Shown: positions 35,315-44,473 of the stretch, one piece after another | How positions within the stretch are numbered: the first letter of the stretch is position 1 | Layout: each line of letters begins with the position of its first letter | NCBI RefSeq assembly: GCF_030062155.1 | Contig: NZ_CP118269.1 | Coordinates: 2,542,001 to 2,606,000, forward strand | Direction: 5' to 3' | DNA length: 64,000 nucleotides | Source of the DNA: Pantoea sp. Lij88 | Lineage (GTDB): Bacteria > Pseudomonadota > Gammaproteobacteria > Enterobacterales > Enterobacteriaceae | Translations under genes and position numbers: made by a program | Notes under the pieces: model-generated | What the model was told of the DNA's origin: nothing | The model's input: only the letters and a program-made list of their open reading frames with translations | Databases searched by the model: none

Positions 35315-35926
35315 TTAACTGTGCGCCTGCCAGTTAACCGAAACGCCCAGCGTTGGCAGCACCTCTTCCGGACTAAAGCGCCGTGTTCCCCGATACTTTT
35401 CAGCCAGAGCGGGCTGAACCACCGGAATACGGATCGCAAACAGATTATCTTCTGACAGAATGAGTCCCGGCGTCAGCGGCTTATAGACCACGCCGTGCCG
35501 TTCAAACATTTTCTCCAGCATGGGCGTTGCCGAGCTGATGATGTACTCCATGCCGTTCAGTTCCGCCAGCTGCACCGCGTGCCAGAGAATGTTCAGCGGC
35601 AGTTCAGCATCCACTTCCAGCCGAGCCGAAAAGCGCGACATCTCCCACACTTTCTCATGGCTGAACGGCAGTACCAGCCCTTCGCTCTGCTCAGGTTCGA
35701 ACCAGGGCATCAGACGCGCACAGCCACTGATCCCCGCGCGCGCATTCCATGCAATTAGCCAGGTGACATCTGAACGATCGAAGCGATCATATTCCTGTCC
35801 CGGCGTGCTCAGGCGTGGCGGTATTGACCACCCTTCGCCGCGCGCAAAAACGCTGTAACGGTAGCTGCCGAGTTCGGCAAGCAAAGAGGATGGCATATCC
35901 TTTAATTGCGTTTGCACTATTTTCAT
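35315..35926 (-). CDS. LuxI-family acyl-homoserine lactone synthase
   Basis: 203-residue autoinducer synthase using acyl-ACP and S-adenosylmethionine. All invariant residues are present in order: Arg23, Phe27, Trp33 (RYSVFARGEGW), Asp47 and Asp50 (EYDRFD), Arg71, Phe88, Glu95 and Arg98 (WEMSRFS). The ATG at 35926 fits AGAGG best; ATG 35929 is adjacent. It lies just downstream of sdiA in the same direction. ExpI/PhzI synthases in Pantoea and Erwinia occupy this same place and are described as the old partner of SdiA. The acyl chain cannot be told from sequence alone. Confidence 0.93.
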   Translation of the reverse strand: MKIVQTQLKDMPSSLLAELGSYRYSVFARGEGWSIPPRLSTPGQEYDRFDRSDVTWLIAWNARAGISGCARLMPWFEPEQSEGLVLPFSHEKVWEMSRFSARLEVDAELPLNILWHAVQLAELNGMEYIISSATPMLEKMFERHGVVYKPLTPGLILSEDNLFAIRIPVVQPALAEKYRGTRRFSPEEVLPTLGVSVNWQAHS

Positions 35927-36019
35927 CATGCGCCTCTGACATCCCCATGTTTGCAATGATTTCTTTGCGCCAGCCTGGCAAAGTCCCGGCGCAGGGTAGA
36001 CAACAGACCTGTACAAAGG

Positions 36020-36039
36020 AACTGCCATAAGTAGCAGTT
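36020..36039. promoter_or_regulatory. lux-box-like dyad upstream of the luxI-type gene
   Basis: AACTGC-N8-GCAGTT is a perfect 20-base inverted repeat with the CTG-N10-CAG core typical of LuxR-type operators. It starts ten bases after the sdiA stop and lies about 95 bases before the synthase start, where an activator site would be expected. No clear -10 was found to fix the start point. Confidence 0.55.
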
Positions 36040-36048
36040 GTTTTATGT

Positions 36049-36771
36049 TCAAATCAGTCCGATTGCCGCTGCGTAGCAGGCAATCTGCGTTTTATTGGAA
36101 ACATTAAAACGCTTTTGCATATTTTTTTGGTGAAAGTTAACGGTATGTTCAGAGATGGATAAAATAAGTGAAATTTCGACGGCCGTTTTTCCTTCGGCTG
36201 TCCATTTCAGAATTTCCAGCTCACGCTGACTAAACTCTTTTTTTAGTACCATCATTGCATCATCGCTAAAGCGTTCCAGCGTATCCAGGCTTAGTTCCGC
36301 TAAAAGGTGTAGTTTCACCTCCAGCTCAGAAAGACAGAGCTGGACAGAAATGGACTGTTGCGACGATATAGATAATATACCAAGGACGCGATTTGGTGCC
36401 ATTGCAGAGCAAGAAAATCCGCTCTGCAGCCCATATTCTCTTGCCTCACGCCAAAGACTGACGGCGTCAGCAAACAGCTCCTGCGTCCACACCAGTCCTT
36501 TGCCCGGCCGCTGACATGACGTGAGCACCGGATCGACAGCGTAATAATTCTGCTTCTCATAACGTTTAACCCATAATTTGGGATAGGTGCTATGTAAATG
36601 AATACGCGGTCGGCTAAAAGGCACCGGATGCTGAATCATAAAGGCAAAATAATCGAAGCCAAATGATTCAGTAAATTGTTGCAATAACGGTTTGAGTTCA
36701 GAAGAATCCGTTAATGCCTGAAATTGTTCTTTCACCTCACTTCGCCAGGCGAAATAATTTTCAGTACTCAT
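36049..36771 (-). CDS. sdiA: SdiA-type LuxR quorum-sensing regulator
   Basis: 240-residue regulator. The autoinducer domain keeps FAWR, the HPVPFSRPRIH block, Trp67 (KLWVKRYE), Tyr71/Asp80 (YYAVDPVL) and Trp in the WREARE block; the C-terminal helix-turn-helix reads FSQRELEILKWTAEGKTAVEISLILSISEHTVNFHQKNMQ, nearly identical to E. coli SdiA. Its position between yecF and uvrY-side genes is that of sdiA. E. coli SdiA has no synthase; here a luxI gene follows directly. ATG at 36771 has GAGG upstream. Confidence 0.93.
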   Translation of the reverse strand: MSTENYFAWRSEVKEQFQALTDSSELKPLLQQFTESFGFDYFAFMIQHPVPFSRPRIHLHSTYPKLWVKRYEKQNYYAVDPVLTSCQRPGKGLVWTQELFADAVSLWREAREYGLQSGFSCSAMAPNRVLGILSISSQQSISVQLCLSELEVKLHLLAELSLDTLERFSDDAMMVLKKEFSQRELEILKWTAEGKTAVEISLILSISEHTVNFHQKNMQKRFNVSNKTQIACYAAAIGLI

Positions 36772-37887
36772 ATTGCCTCAGCGTTAATTTCACTCGCTCT
36801 TCCGGTATTATTCATTCGGATTCATCGGATAAAATAAATTAGCAGAAGAAACTTAATTTATCGCAGGGGATGAATCATTCATAAATGTACAGCGTATTTA
36901 ATCTTTCACCGCTGGAGCGGAGTGAAAACGTGTCCCTGCCACTACAATGTGAGGCCGATCACAGCAATTTCAATCACCCCAGGAGAATAAGATTTTTCTG
37001 ATAGGATTTCAATCCCCGCCATTGAATGTAATTTTATCTCAGCTCTGAAGATTCTGCTTAAAATATCGAATAGCGCTGTTTACTGATGAGTAAATAATGC
37101 GTAAACAAGGCGTTAATTAGCGCCCCGCAAACGAAGCGGCAGAGCGGATCGACGGACATATTTTTCATCAGGAAATAAGGGCGGCTCTGAGATTGTTACC
37201 TTAAGTCCAGGCGTGGCCCGCATAGAGCGCAGCGTAAGTGCCTCTCCTCTTCACAGACCAACGGTTCAAAGCCTTTGCCCTGCGGCGTCAGGCGTCAGAA
37301 TGGCCACACTTTTCAGCGCCTGTTTTTTAAACGAACCGACGTGCTGTCGAATAAGGATATTCTGTTAATCCCCTCCAGGGCGATACGCTCTGCTGAATCA
37401 TGAGTATCCCGTCAGGATTTATCCGCCTGTCTGTCTGAGGGCAATCCGTGTCGACGATCACTATTTATAGCCTCAGTGCCCGAATGAATGATTCTGTTTT
37501 AATCAGTTAAATCACTTTATGGATAGTCACGCAACTGAATTATCTGAAAATAAATTACACCACACGTTCCGTTCATTTTCCTGATGAAGCCTTCATTATT
37601 TATACAATTAATCTGGCTTATTCTTTCCGGAGACGATGTGAAAGAATTTCATTATGCCGCCTGACGAAATCCTCCCCGTGACGCTGAAAAATTGCACAAG
37701 TGATTTATCCTGCCGGGGTCACTTTATTAAAATAGCTGGCACTAAAATAAGGTACCCGGTCAGTGTGCTGACCTGCTGTCAGACTATTTCAGCGGTGAAT
37801 CCGCTTCAGCGACGATCGCTGGAATGCATTTGCCCTCTCCCTCAGCGCATTTCTTAATCAAACACGGTATTAATTCTGCCTGATGAT
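36772..37887. other. 1.1-kb gap without a convincing gene
   Basis: AT-richer than its surroundings, with many stops in all frames. The longest ORF (37654-37857, 67 residues) has no ribosome site, family likeness or codon bias, and I do not call it. A short ORF starting GTG at about 37636 after CGGAG would give a nine-residue peptide only. Palindromic TGAATCATTCA-like bits near 36860-36890 may be part of the sdiA promoter. The block may be the remains of a lost gene or a regulatory RNA; I see no support for either. Confidence 0.5.
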
Positions 37888-38583
37888 TTACCGGCAGTAG
37901 CCCGCCCCTCGCATACCCAGATGAAAATGTGAGGCGTGCGCGGCGTTGTAGTCCGGGCCCAGCGCATTGCCGAATACCTCACAGCCGCCACGCCACAGCG
38001 TGTGAAGCATGGCCGCTTTTTCTTCCGGCTGTTGCCAGTGACGACTGACCTCAAGCCGCTGACCATCTGCCAGCTGAAAGCCGGTCACATCCCAGGCATC
38101 GGCAGTGGCATGCTCACTGAGCCGTCCCTGAGTACGGTGATAAATGTTACGACAGGCATAGCTGCCGACATGGGTAATTCGTACCAGTGGACTGTGCATA
38201 TCCCTGGCGGTCTGTTCACGACTGCGCAGCGCATACATGGTGCTGGCGACCGCCATAGGACAGCTGGCGAGGAAGCTGCTACTGAGACTGACCGGGCCAA
38301 ATTTCTGAATCCACAGCGGATGAGTAAGCGGACAGTTTCCCGTGACGGCGGGACGCTCGCTGAAGTTGACCCAGCCCGCCTGTTGCGCGCGGCGCATCAC
38401 CGCCAGACAGGCGTCGGGGTCGCTGGTCAGCCTCTTCATCTTAATCTGCGTGATCCAGCCCGGCGGATCGGTCACAGAGAGCGGAGTAAAGGGATTGAAT
38501 TGCGGCGGCAGATGCTGCTTAAGCCAGGGTAAGCTGACCCATCCCAGCGCGATTAACAGCAGAAACAGGATAAGCGTGCGCAT
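37888..38583 (-). CDS. Extensin-like C-terminal domain protein
   Basis: 231-residue protein with an N-terminal membrane anchor (MRTLILFLLLIALGWVSLPWL) and an extensin-family domain in the rest. Typical blocks are CPLTHPLWIQKFGP, SYACRNIYHR, HATADAWDVTGF, and HASHFHLGMRGAGYCR; the His/Asp pattern and Cys residues look like a zinc or disulfide-stabilised fold related to D-Ala-D-Ala carboxypeptidase-like domains. It is likely periplasmic and acts on the cell wall, but no activity is known. ATG 38583 follows AAGGGG; the longer frame is rejected. Confidence 0.85.
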   Translation of the reverse strand: MRTLILFLLLIALGWVSLPWLKQHLPPQFNPFTPLSVTDPPGWITQIKMKRLTSDPDACLAVMRRAQQAGWVNFSERPAVTGNCPLTHPLWIQKFGPVSLSSSFLASCPMAVASTMYALRSREQTARDMHSPLVRITHVGSYACRNIYHRTQGRLSEHATADAWDVTGFQLADGQRLEVSRHWQQPEEKAAMLHTLWRGGCEVFGNALGPDYNAAHASHFHLGMRGAGYCR

Positions 38584-38840
38584 AGTCCCCTTTGCAGCAT
38601 GATGATTAGCAAAAGAAAAGTGTAGAAGCACATTCTCTTCTGTGCCGTGCGCCTGACACAACGTGATGAATCATTACGCAGACTGACGCAGGATTAACCA
38701 GAATGGCCGCCTGCTGTCACGTCTGAGCATGCCCCGTGTCACATCAGGTAAAAAACTGTTACCGGCTTTGGGGTGACTTCCTCTATCTTATCCGACTTGC
38801 CCCCCGGGCAGACGCCGTTACTAACAGCCAGCAGAGCTGA

Positions 38841-38848
38841 CACAACAT
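38841..38848 (+). promoter_or_regulatory. Probable GcvB small-RNA target in the cycA leader
   Basis: CACAACAT, the C/A-rich motif bound by the GcvB R1 region, lies 21 bases before the cycA start codon. cycA is a known GcvB target in E. coli and Salmonella. The octamer is seen; repression here is inferred. Confidence 0.55.
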
Positions 38849-38869
38849 CAAGACAGGAAAGACAATTCT

Positions 38870-40264
38870 ATGGTTGATCAATCTAAAGAAACCGCACATG
38901 CCCCCGACGGGCCCGATAAGCTCCAGCGCAGCCTGCACAACCGACATATTCAGCTGATCGCCATTGGTGGCGCCATCGGCACCGGCCTGTTTATGGGATC
39001 CGGTAAAACCATCAGCCTGGCTGGCCCCTCGATCATTTTCGTCTATATGATCATCGGCTTTATGCTGTTCTTTGTGATGCGCGCGATGGGAGAGCTGCTG
39101 CTCTCAAACCTTGAGTACAAATCTTTCAGCGATTTTGCCGCCGATCTGCTGGGTCCGTGGGCGGGCTATTTTACCGGCTGGACTTACTGGTTCTGCTGGG
39201 TAGTGACCGGCATCGCCGACGTGGTCGCCATCAGCGCCTACTTCCAGCTCTGGTTCCCGGGTTTCTCGATCTGGATGAGCGCCCTGCTCTGCGTGGTGAT
39301 TTTTCTGGCACTCAACATTGCCACCGTCAGGCTGTTTGGCGAGATGGAGTTCTGGTTCGCCATCATTAAAATCGTCGCCATTGTTGCTCTGATCGTGACC
39401 GGCATCGTGCTGGTGTCAATTCACTATCCTTCACCGGGTGGCGGCACGGCAGCACTCAGCAACATCTGGGAGCATGGCGGGATGTTCCCGAAAGGGCTTA
39501 GCGGCTTCTTTGCCGGGTTCCAGATTGCCGTGTTTGCGTTTGTCGGTATTGAACTGGTGGGCACGGCAGCGGCTGAAACCCACGATCCGCATAAAGTCTT
39601 ACCGCGCGCGATCAATGCGATTCCACTGCGTGTGATTATGTTCTACGTGCTGGCGCTGATGGTGATTATGGCGGTCACGCCGTGGACCCAGGTCATGGCC
39701 GATCGCAGTCCGTTTGTTGAGATGTTCGTGCTGATTGGTCTGCCTGCCGCCGCAAGTATCGTCAATTTTGTGGTGCTGACCTCTGCCGCCTCCTCAGCGA
39801 ACAGCGGCATCTTCTCTACCAGCCGCATGCTCTATGGCCTGTCGCAGCAGGGTGTGGCCAGTCGCGCCTTTGGCCGACTCTCTGCCCGTTCGGTGCCCAC
39901 CACCGGTCTGTTTTTCTCCTGCTTCTGCCTGCTGATTGGCGTGGCGTTGATCTACCTGATCCCGAACGTGATGAGGGTCTTCACGCTGGTGACCACCGTA
40001 TCGGCCATTCTGTTTATGTTCGTCTGGACCATCATTCTGTGCAGCTATCTGGCTTACCGTAAAAAGCATCCGCAGCGCCATGCGGAATCGGCATTTAAGA
40101 TGCCCCTGGGCAAGTTCATGTGCTGGGTCTGCATGGCCTTCTTCGCCTTTGTGCTGGTGCTGCTGACGCTGCAGGAAGATACGCGCCAGGCGCTGATGGT
40201 GACGCCACTCTGGTTTGCGCTGCTGGGTGTGGGCTGGATGCTGCGTAATCGTCGCAGCCGCTAA
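38870..40264 (+). CDS. cycA: D-alanine/D-serine/glycine permease
   Basis: 464-residue APC-family permease with 12 helices, taking up glycine, D-alanine, D-serine and the drug D-cycloserine by proton symport. Long blocks are identical to E. coli CycA, for example IGGAIGTGLFMGSGKT, SNLEYKSFSDFA and FVGIELVGT.AAET. The C-terminus is slightly shorter. ATG at 38870 follows AGGAAAG. A strong bidirectional terminator lies after it. Confidence 0.97.
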   Translation: MVDQSKETAHAPDGPDKLQRSLHNRHIQLIAIGGAIGTGLFMGSGKTISLAGPSIIFVYMIIGFMLFFVMRAMGELLLSNLEYKSFSDFAADLLGPWAGYFTGWTYWFCWVVTGIADVVAISAYFQLWFPGFSIWMSALLCVVIFLALNIATVRLFGEMEFWFAIIKIVAIVALIVTGIVLVSIHYPSPGGGTAALSNIWEHGGMFPKGLSGFFAGFQIAVFAFVGIELVGTAAAETHDPHKVLPRAINAIPLRVIMFYVLALMVIMAVTPWTQVMADRSPFVEMFVLIGLPAAASIVNFVVLTSAASSANSGIFSTSRMLYGLSQQGVASRAFGRLSARSVPTTGLFFSCFCLLIGVALIYLIPNVMRVFTLVTTVSAILFMFVWTIILCSYLAYRKKHPQRHAESAFKMPLGKFMCWVCMAFFAFVLVLLTLQEDTRQALMVTPLWFALLGVGWMLRNRRSR

Positions 40265-40284
40265 TCGATAACAGCAGGAAAAAA

Positions 40285-40313
40285 GCCCGGTCACCTGACC
40301 GGGCTTTTTTTTT
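40285..40313. terminator. Bidirectional terminator after cycA
   Basis: GCCCGGTCA/TGACCGGGC stem with a short loop, nine T on the plus side and an A-run before it, so it serves cycA and the convergent gene. Confidence 0.93.
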
Positions 40314-41272
40314 ACAGCCGCTCGCCCAGCGAAGAGAAAATGACGGATAACGCGGGGCGTTCATAAGGTAAGCGCTGTGGTCGCACATCGGGCTGCTGAG
40401 GCGTGCCCAGACCAAAGGTAAAGGCATAGTTATCGCCTTCGCCCATGCGCAGATCGGCAATGGTCGTCTGCCCATCCTGCTCACGCAGAGCGTAAAAGCC
40501 GTGGCTGAACCAGGCGACACGTTCGGCATACCAACTGCCCCGGAAGGCGTCGAACAGTTCAGGATGACGCGGATACCACGTCACCTGCAGCGGACGTGAG
40601 GGTGATAACAGCGACCAGTATGCCTCGCCGTAGCGATCCGGCGTGATGATCACACTGCGCCAGACCAGCGTATTAAAAGCCGTCGGCGTGACCAGCACTT
40701 TACCGCTCGCAATGCCCTGCTCCGTCAGCGAATCACGAATCTGCCAGCCTGCGACGCCCTGAATCACCACACTCCAGACCAGATACAGTGTACTCAGCGT
40801 CAGTCCGAGGCGGTTCCCGCGCAGCCCCTTATCACCGCGACGCCAGAGCGCCACGCCCAGCCCTGTCAGCAGTGGCAACGTATAGAGGGGATCGACGATA
40901 TACATACTGCCAATGGCATAGGGATAATCGGTGATCGGCAGACCGAACTGGGTGCCATAAACCGTCATCAAATCGAGTAACGGGTGGGTAATCAGCGCCA
41001 GCCAGATCGCGGGCCACCAGAGCGGCCATGTCACCCGCTGCCGGAACAGTCCGGCGACGAGCCAGGGCCAGTGTGAGCCAGAGCAGCGCATGCGTTTCGG
41101 TGCGATGCAGCGTCATGTTGCGTATCGCATCGCCGTGGTCAATAAAGACATCGAGATCGGGTAAAGTGCCGCAGACGCCGCCCACCAGCGCGGCCTGCCA
41201 GACGGGCACCCGACGTCCCATCACGGCGACACTCACCGAGGCACCCAGGACGAATTGCGAAACAGAATCCAT
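40312..41272 (-). pseudogene. YbcI/YdjM-type membrane protein, frameshifted
   Basis: The start (MDSVSQFVLGASVSVAVMG, then GTLPDLDVFIDHGDAIRN, HRTETHALLWLTLA) is the typical N-terminus of the YdjM/YbcI metal-dependent hydrolase-like membrane family. After about codon 70 the family sequence continues in another frame (WPWLVAGLFRQRV, ALITHPLLDLMTVYGTQFG) and runs to 40312. The switch lies near 41045-41070, in the run CTGGCCCTGGCTCG, and needs a one-base gain or two-base loss. Joined, the two parts give about 320 residues. Either a recent inactivating frameshift or a base-calling error. Confidence 0.8.
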
Positions 41273-41310
41273 TGATTAACTCCGTCACTGAACGGTGAGT
41301 GTGTCCTGCA

Positions 41311-41946
41311 TTACCGAACGCGAATCCCTTCAATAATCATGCGCTGAACGTTATCAACAGTCTGGTCGAAAAAGGCCGGATCGCTGAGCGTCTGGCCGGT
41401 GACGGCTTCAACCTGGGTGGCAAAATCGGCGTAGTGCTGCGTGGTGGCCCACAGCATAAAGATCAGATGCTGTGGCTGAACGCCCGCCAGCCGTCCCTCA
41501 TCAATCCAGCGTTCAATAATGGCCGCCTTGTCATCCACCAGCTGCTTGAGATCGCCCGCCAGCTCCCCTTTCAGCAGCGGCGCGCCCTGCAGCATCTCCA
41601 GACAGAACAGCCGGGAAGCCTGAGGATGATCGCGCGACACTTCCAGCTTCAGCCGGATATAGCGCCGGATGGCGACCAGCGGATCCTGATCGTGCGCCAG
41701 CGCGCGCAACGGTGCCAGCCAGACATCCAGAATCTGTTTGAGCACGGCCACGTAGAGCACTTCTTTAGAAGGAAAATAGTAGAGCAGATTGGTTTTAGAG
41801 ACATCGGCCAGCTCGGCCACCTTATCGAGGCTGGTGCCGTGAATGCCAAACTGTGAGAAGAAGGTTAATGCCGCTTCCAGTATGGCGGCCCGCTTCGCTG
41901 CAACCGCACGCGAACGACGCGTTGGCTTTTTTTCATCGGTATTCAC
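41311..41946 (-). CDS. rutR: Pyrimidine-responsive repressor RutR
   Basis: 211-residue TetR-family regulator that binds uracil/thymine and controls the rut operon and pyrimidine and glutamine supply genes. Helix-turn-helix: TSLDKVAELADVSKTNLLYYFPSKE. The C-terminal ligand domain matches E. coli RutR (ATTQHYADFATQVEAV, DNVQRMIIEGIR). The start is a GTG at 41946 after GAGG. It is divergent from rutA, with the RutR operator between. Confidence 0.96.
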   Translation of the reverse strand: MNTDEKKPTRRSRAVAAKRAAILEAALTFFSQFGIHGTSLDKVAELADVSKTNLLYYFPSKEVLYVAVLKQILDVWLAPLRALAHDQDPLVAIRRYIRLKLEVSRDHPQASRLFCLEMLQGAPLLKGELAGDLKQLVDDKAAIIERWIDEGRLAGVQPQHLIFMLWATTQHYADFATQVEAVTGQTLSDPAFFDQTVDNVQRMIIEGIRVR

Positions 41947-42015
41947 ACATTTACCTCATCCATCTGGTGTCACCGCATCATAGCAAAGGGATTCATCGCT
42001 GCCCAATCCGCGCCC

Positions 42016-42052
42016 TGCACCTTTTTTGCTCAGCCTGCATGCAAAACGTGCA
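42016..42052 (+). promoter_or_regulatory. Candidate NtrC enhancer sites
   Basis: TGCATGCAAAACGTGCA (42036-42052) has two TGCA half-sites with the nine-base gap of NtrC operators. TGCACCTTTTTTGCTCA (42016-42032) is a weaker copy beside it. They lie about 100-135 bases upstream of the sigma-54 promoter, the usual distance for NtrC enhancers. Confidence 0.6.
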
Positions 42053-42059
42053 GCGAATT

Positions 42060-42075
42060 TTGACCATATGGTCTG
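42060..42075. promoter_or_regulatory. RutR operator
   Basis: TTGACCATATGGTCTG matches the RutR consensus TTGACCANNTGGTCAA at all but the two final positions and lies between rutR and rutA. Confidence 0.85.
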
Positions 42076-42148
42076 AAATGGACCAGTTACTCCACATAAC
42101 ACTTTCGGGTTATTTTTAACTCATTGTTATCTAAAAAAATAAAAAATG

Positions 42149-42164
42149 TGGCACACAGTTTGCA
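42149..42164 (+). promoter_or_regulatory. Sigma-54 promoter of the rut operon
   Basis: TGGCACACAGTTTGCA matches the -24/-12 consensus TGGCACN5TTGCA exactly, with GG and GC ten bases apart. The rut operon is NtrC/sigma-54-dependent in E. coli. Confidence 0.93.
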
Positions 42165-42252
42165 GAATTGTGACTGAGCGCAGCCTACAGGGACGTAGCA
42201 GGATGCAGTGCCGCGCGTGAAACACCTTTCCCCCATCGCAACGAGGTTTCAC

Positions 42253-43344
42253 ATGAAGATAGGCGTCTTTATTCCGATTGGTAACAATGGCTGGCTGATT
42301 TCGTCCAATGCGCCGCAGTACATGCCGACCTTTGAACTGAACAAAGCCATCGTGCTGAAAGCCGAGCATTACCACTTCGACTTTGCGCTCTCGATGATCA
42401 AACTGCGCGGCTTCGGCGGAAAAACAGAATTCTGGGATCATAACCTGGAGTCATTCACGCTGATGGCGGGCCTGGCTGCCGTCACGTCACGTATTGAGAT
42501 CTACGCCACCGCAGCCACCCTCACGCTGCCCCCGGCGATTGTGGCGCGCATGGCATCCACTATCGATTCCATTTCAGGCGGTCGTTTCGGCGTTAACCTG
42601 GTGACCGGCTGGCAGAAACCCGAATATGAGCAGATGGGAATGTGGCCGGGCGATGAGTACTTCGGCAGCCGTTACTCTTATCTGACCGAATACGTTACCG
42701 TGCTGCGCGACCTGTGGGGCACCGGGAAATCGGACTTTAAAGGTGAGTTCTTCACCATGAATGACTGCCGCGTCAGTCCGCAGCCACAGCGCCCGATGAA
42801 GGTGATTTGCGCCGGTCAGAGCGATGCCGGAATGGCCTTCTCCGCCCAGCACGCCGATTACAACTTCTGCTTCGGCAAAGGAGTGAACACGCCTTCTGCA
42901 TTCAGCTCGACCTCGATTCGCATGAAGCAGGCCGCCGAAAAAGCGGGCCGCGATGTCGGCTCCTATGTGCTGTTTATGATCATCGCAGCCGAAACAGATG
43001 AAGAAGCGCGGGCTAAGTGGGAACACTACAAAGCCGGGGCGGATGAAGAGGCGCTCTCGTGGCTCACTACCCAGAGTCAGCAGGACACCAAATCAGGCAG
43101 CGACACCAATGTGCGGCAGATGGCGGATCCGACCTCGGCCGTCAACATCAATATGGGCACCCTGGTGGGTTCATACGCCAGTGTCGCGCGGATGCTGGAT
43201 GAAGTGGCGCAGGTTGAAGGCACTCACGGCGTGCTGCTGACCTTTGATGATTTCCTGGAAGGTATTGAGAACTTCGGTCAGCACATTCAGCCGCTGATGG
43301 CCTGCCGCAGCGCCCTGCTTGACACACAGCAGGAGGTGGCATGA
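42253..43344 (+). CDS. rutA: Pyrimidine monooxygenase RutA
   Basis: 363-residue flavin-dependent luciferase-like enzyme that opens the uracil ring using FMNH2 and oxygen, giving ureidoacrylate peracid. Strong E. coli likeness: [47 protein letters not shown]. The ATG at 42253 follows CGAGG. It needs reduced flavin from RutF, encoded downstream. The rutB start overlaps the stop. Confidence 0.97.
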   Translation: MKIGVFIPIGNNGWLISSNAPQYMPTFELNKAIVLKAEHYHFDFALSMIKLRGFGGKTEFWDHNLESFTLMAGLAAVTSRIEIYATAATLTLPPAIVARMASTIDSISGGRFGVNLVTGWQKPEYEQMGMWPGDEYFGSRYSYLTEYVTVLRDLWGTGKSDFKGEFFTMNDCRVSPQPQRPMKVICAGQSDAGMAFSAQHADYNFCFGKGVNTPSAFSSTSIRMKQAAEKAGRDVGSYVLFMIIAAETDEEARAKWEHYKAGADEEALSWLTTQSQQDTKSGSDTNVRQMADPTSAVNINMGTLVGSYASVARMLDEVAQVEGTHGVLLTFDDFLEGIENFGQHIQPLMACRSALLDTQQEVA

Positions 43345-44057
43345 TGAATACCGTTTATTGTGCCCACACGCCGGATGTTCCGCAGGTTGAACTGCCGGCG
43401 CGGCCAGAACCGATTGCTTTTCCGCCTGGCCAGACGGCACTGATTGTTGTGGATATGCAGAATGCTTACGCCACAGAAGGCGGTTACCTGGACCTGGCGG
43501 GATTCGATGTTTCCGCCACGAAACCGGTCATTGCGAAGATCCATCAGGCAGTGACGGCGGCCCGTGCGGCCGGCGTTCAGATCATCTGGTTCCAGAACGG
43601 CTGGGACAGTGACTATGTTGAAGCCGGTGACGCCGGTTCCCCCAACTTCCACAAATCGAATGCACTGAAAACCATGCGCAAACGGCCTGAACTGCAGGGT
43701 TCACTGCTGTCGAAAGGCGGCTGGGATTACGCGCTGGTTGATGAGCTGGTGCCACAGGCCGGTGACATCGTGCTGCCAAAATCGCGCTACAGCGGCTTCT
43801 ATAACACCCCGCTCGACAGCATGCTGCGCAGCCGCGGGATCCGCCATCTGATTTTCACCGGCATCGCCACCAACGTCTGTGTGGAATCGACCCTGCGCGA
43901 CGGCTTCTTCCTGGAGTACTTCGGCGTGGTGCTGGAAGACGCCACGTATCAGGCTGGCCCGCCCTTTGCTCAGCAGGCGGCCCTGTTCAATATCGAAACC
44001 TTTTTTGGCTGGGTATCGGATGTCGATACCTTCTGCGAAAGCCTGAATACCCGTTAA
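43341..44057 (+). CDS. rutB: Ureidoacrylate amidohydrolase RutB
   Basis: 238-residue isochorismatase-fold hydrolase of the rut pathway, releasing carbamate and aminoacrylate. The catalytic triad is visible: Asp38 (IVVDMQN), Lys147 (LPKSRYSGF) and Cys180 (IATNVCVES). It overlaps rutA by four bases (ATGA). Confidence 0.96.
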   Translation: MMNTVYCAHTPDVPQVELPARPEPIAFPPGQTALIVVDMQNAYATEGGYLDLAGFDVSATKPVIAKIHQAVTAARAAGVQIIWFQNGWDSDYVEAGDAGSPNFHKSNALKTMRKRPELQGSLLSKGGWDYALVDELVPQAGDIVLPKSRYSGFYNTPLDSMLRSRGIRHLIFTGIATNVCVESTLRDGFFLEYFGVVLEDATYQAGPPFAQQAALFNIETFFGWVSDVDTFCESLNTR

Positions 44058-44077
44058 TCCACGAAGAGGACGTCGCT

Positions 44078-44473
44078 ATGCCGAAAAGTATCATTGTTCC
44101 ACCTGGCACCACCACGCCCATCGCCCCGTTTGTGCCCGGTACGCTGGCGGATGGCGTGGTCTATGTCTCGGGTACGCTGCCGTTTGATGGTGACAACAAT
44201 GTCGTCCATGTGGGTGATGCCGCCGCGCAGACCCGCCACGTGCTGGAAACCATTAAAAAGGTGATAGAGACCGCCGGTGGCACCATGGACGATGTGACCT
44301 TTAACTCGATCTTCATCACCGACTGGTCGAATTACGCCGCGGTGAATCAGGTTTACGCCGAATACTTCCCCGGTGAAAAACCTGCCCGTTTCTGCATTCA
44401 GTGCGGGCTGGTCAAGCCTGACGCGCTGATTGAGATCGCCAGCGTGGCGCACATCGGCAAGCCGGAGGTCTGA
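44078..44473 (+). CDS. rutC: 3-aminoacrylate deaminase RutC
   Basis: 131-residue RidA/YjgF-family protein that speeds hydrolysis of 3-aminoacrylate to malonic semialdehyde. N-terminus ([21 protein letters not shown]) and [23 protein letters not shown] are typical. ATG follows GAAGAGGA. Its stop overlaps the rutD start. Confidence 0.96.
   Translation: MPKSIIVPPGTTTPIAPFVPGTLADGVVYVSGTLPFDGDNNVVHVGDAAAQTRHVLETIKKVIETAGGTMDDVTFNSIFITDWSNYAAVNQVYAEYFPGEKPARFCIQCGLVKPDALIEIASVAHIGKPEV

Noticed and set aside
36840..37000. Search for a second lux box upstream of sdiA
   Set aside because: No CTG-N10-CAG dyad found; only short AT-rich palindromes.
37654..37857. 67-residue ORF in the large gap
   Set aside because: No ribosome site, odd Cys-rich composition and no family likeness; called non-coding.
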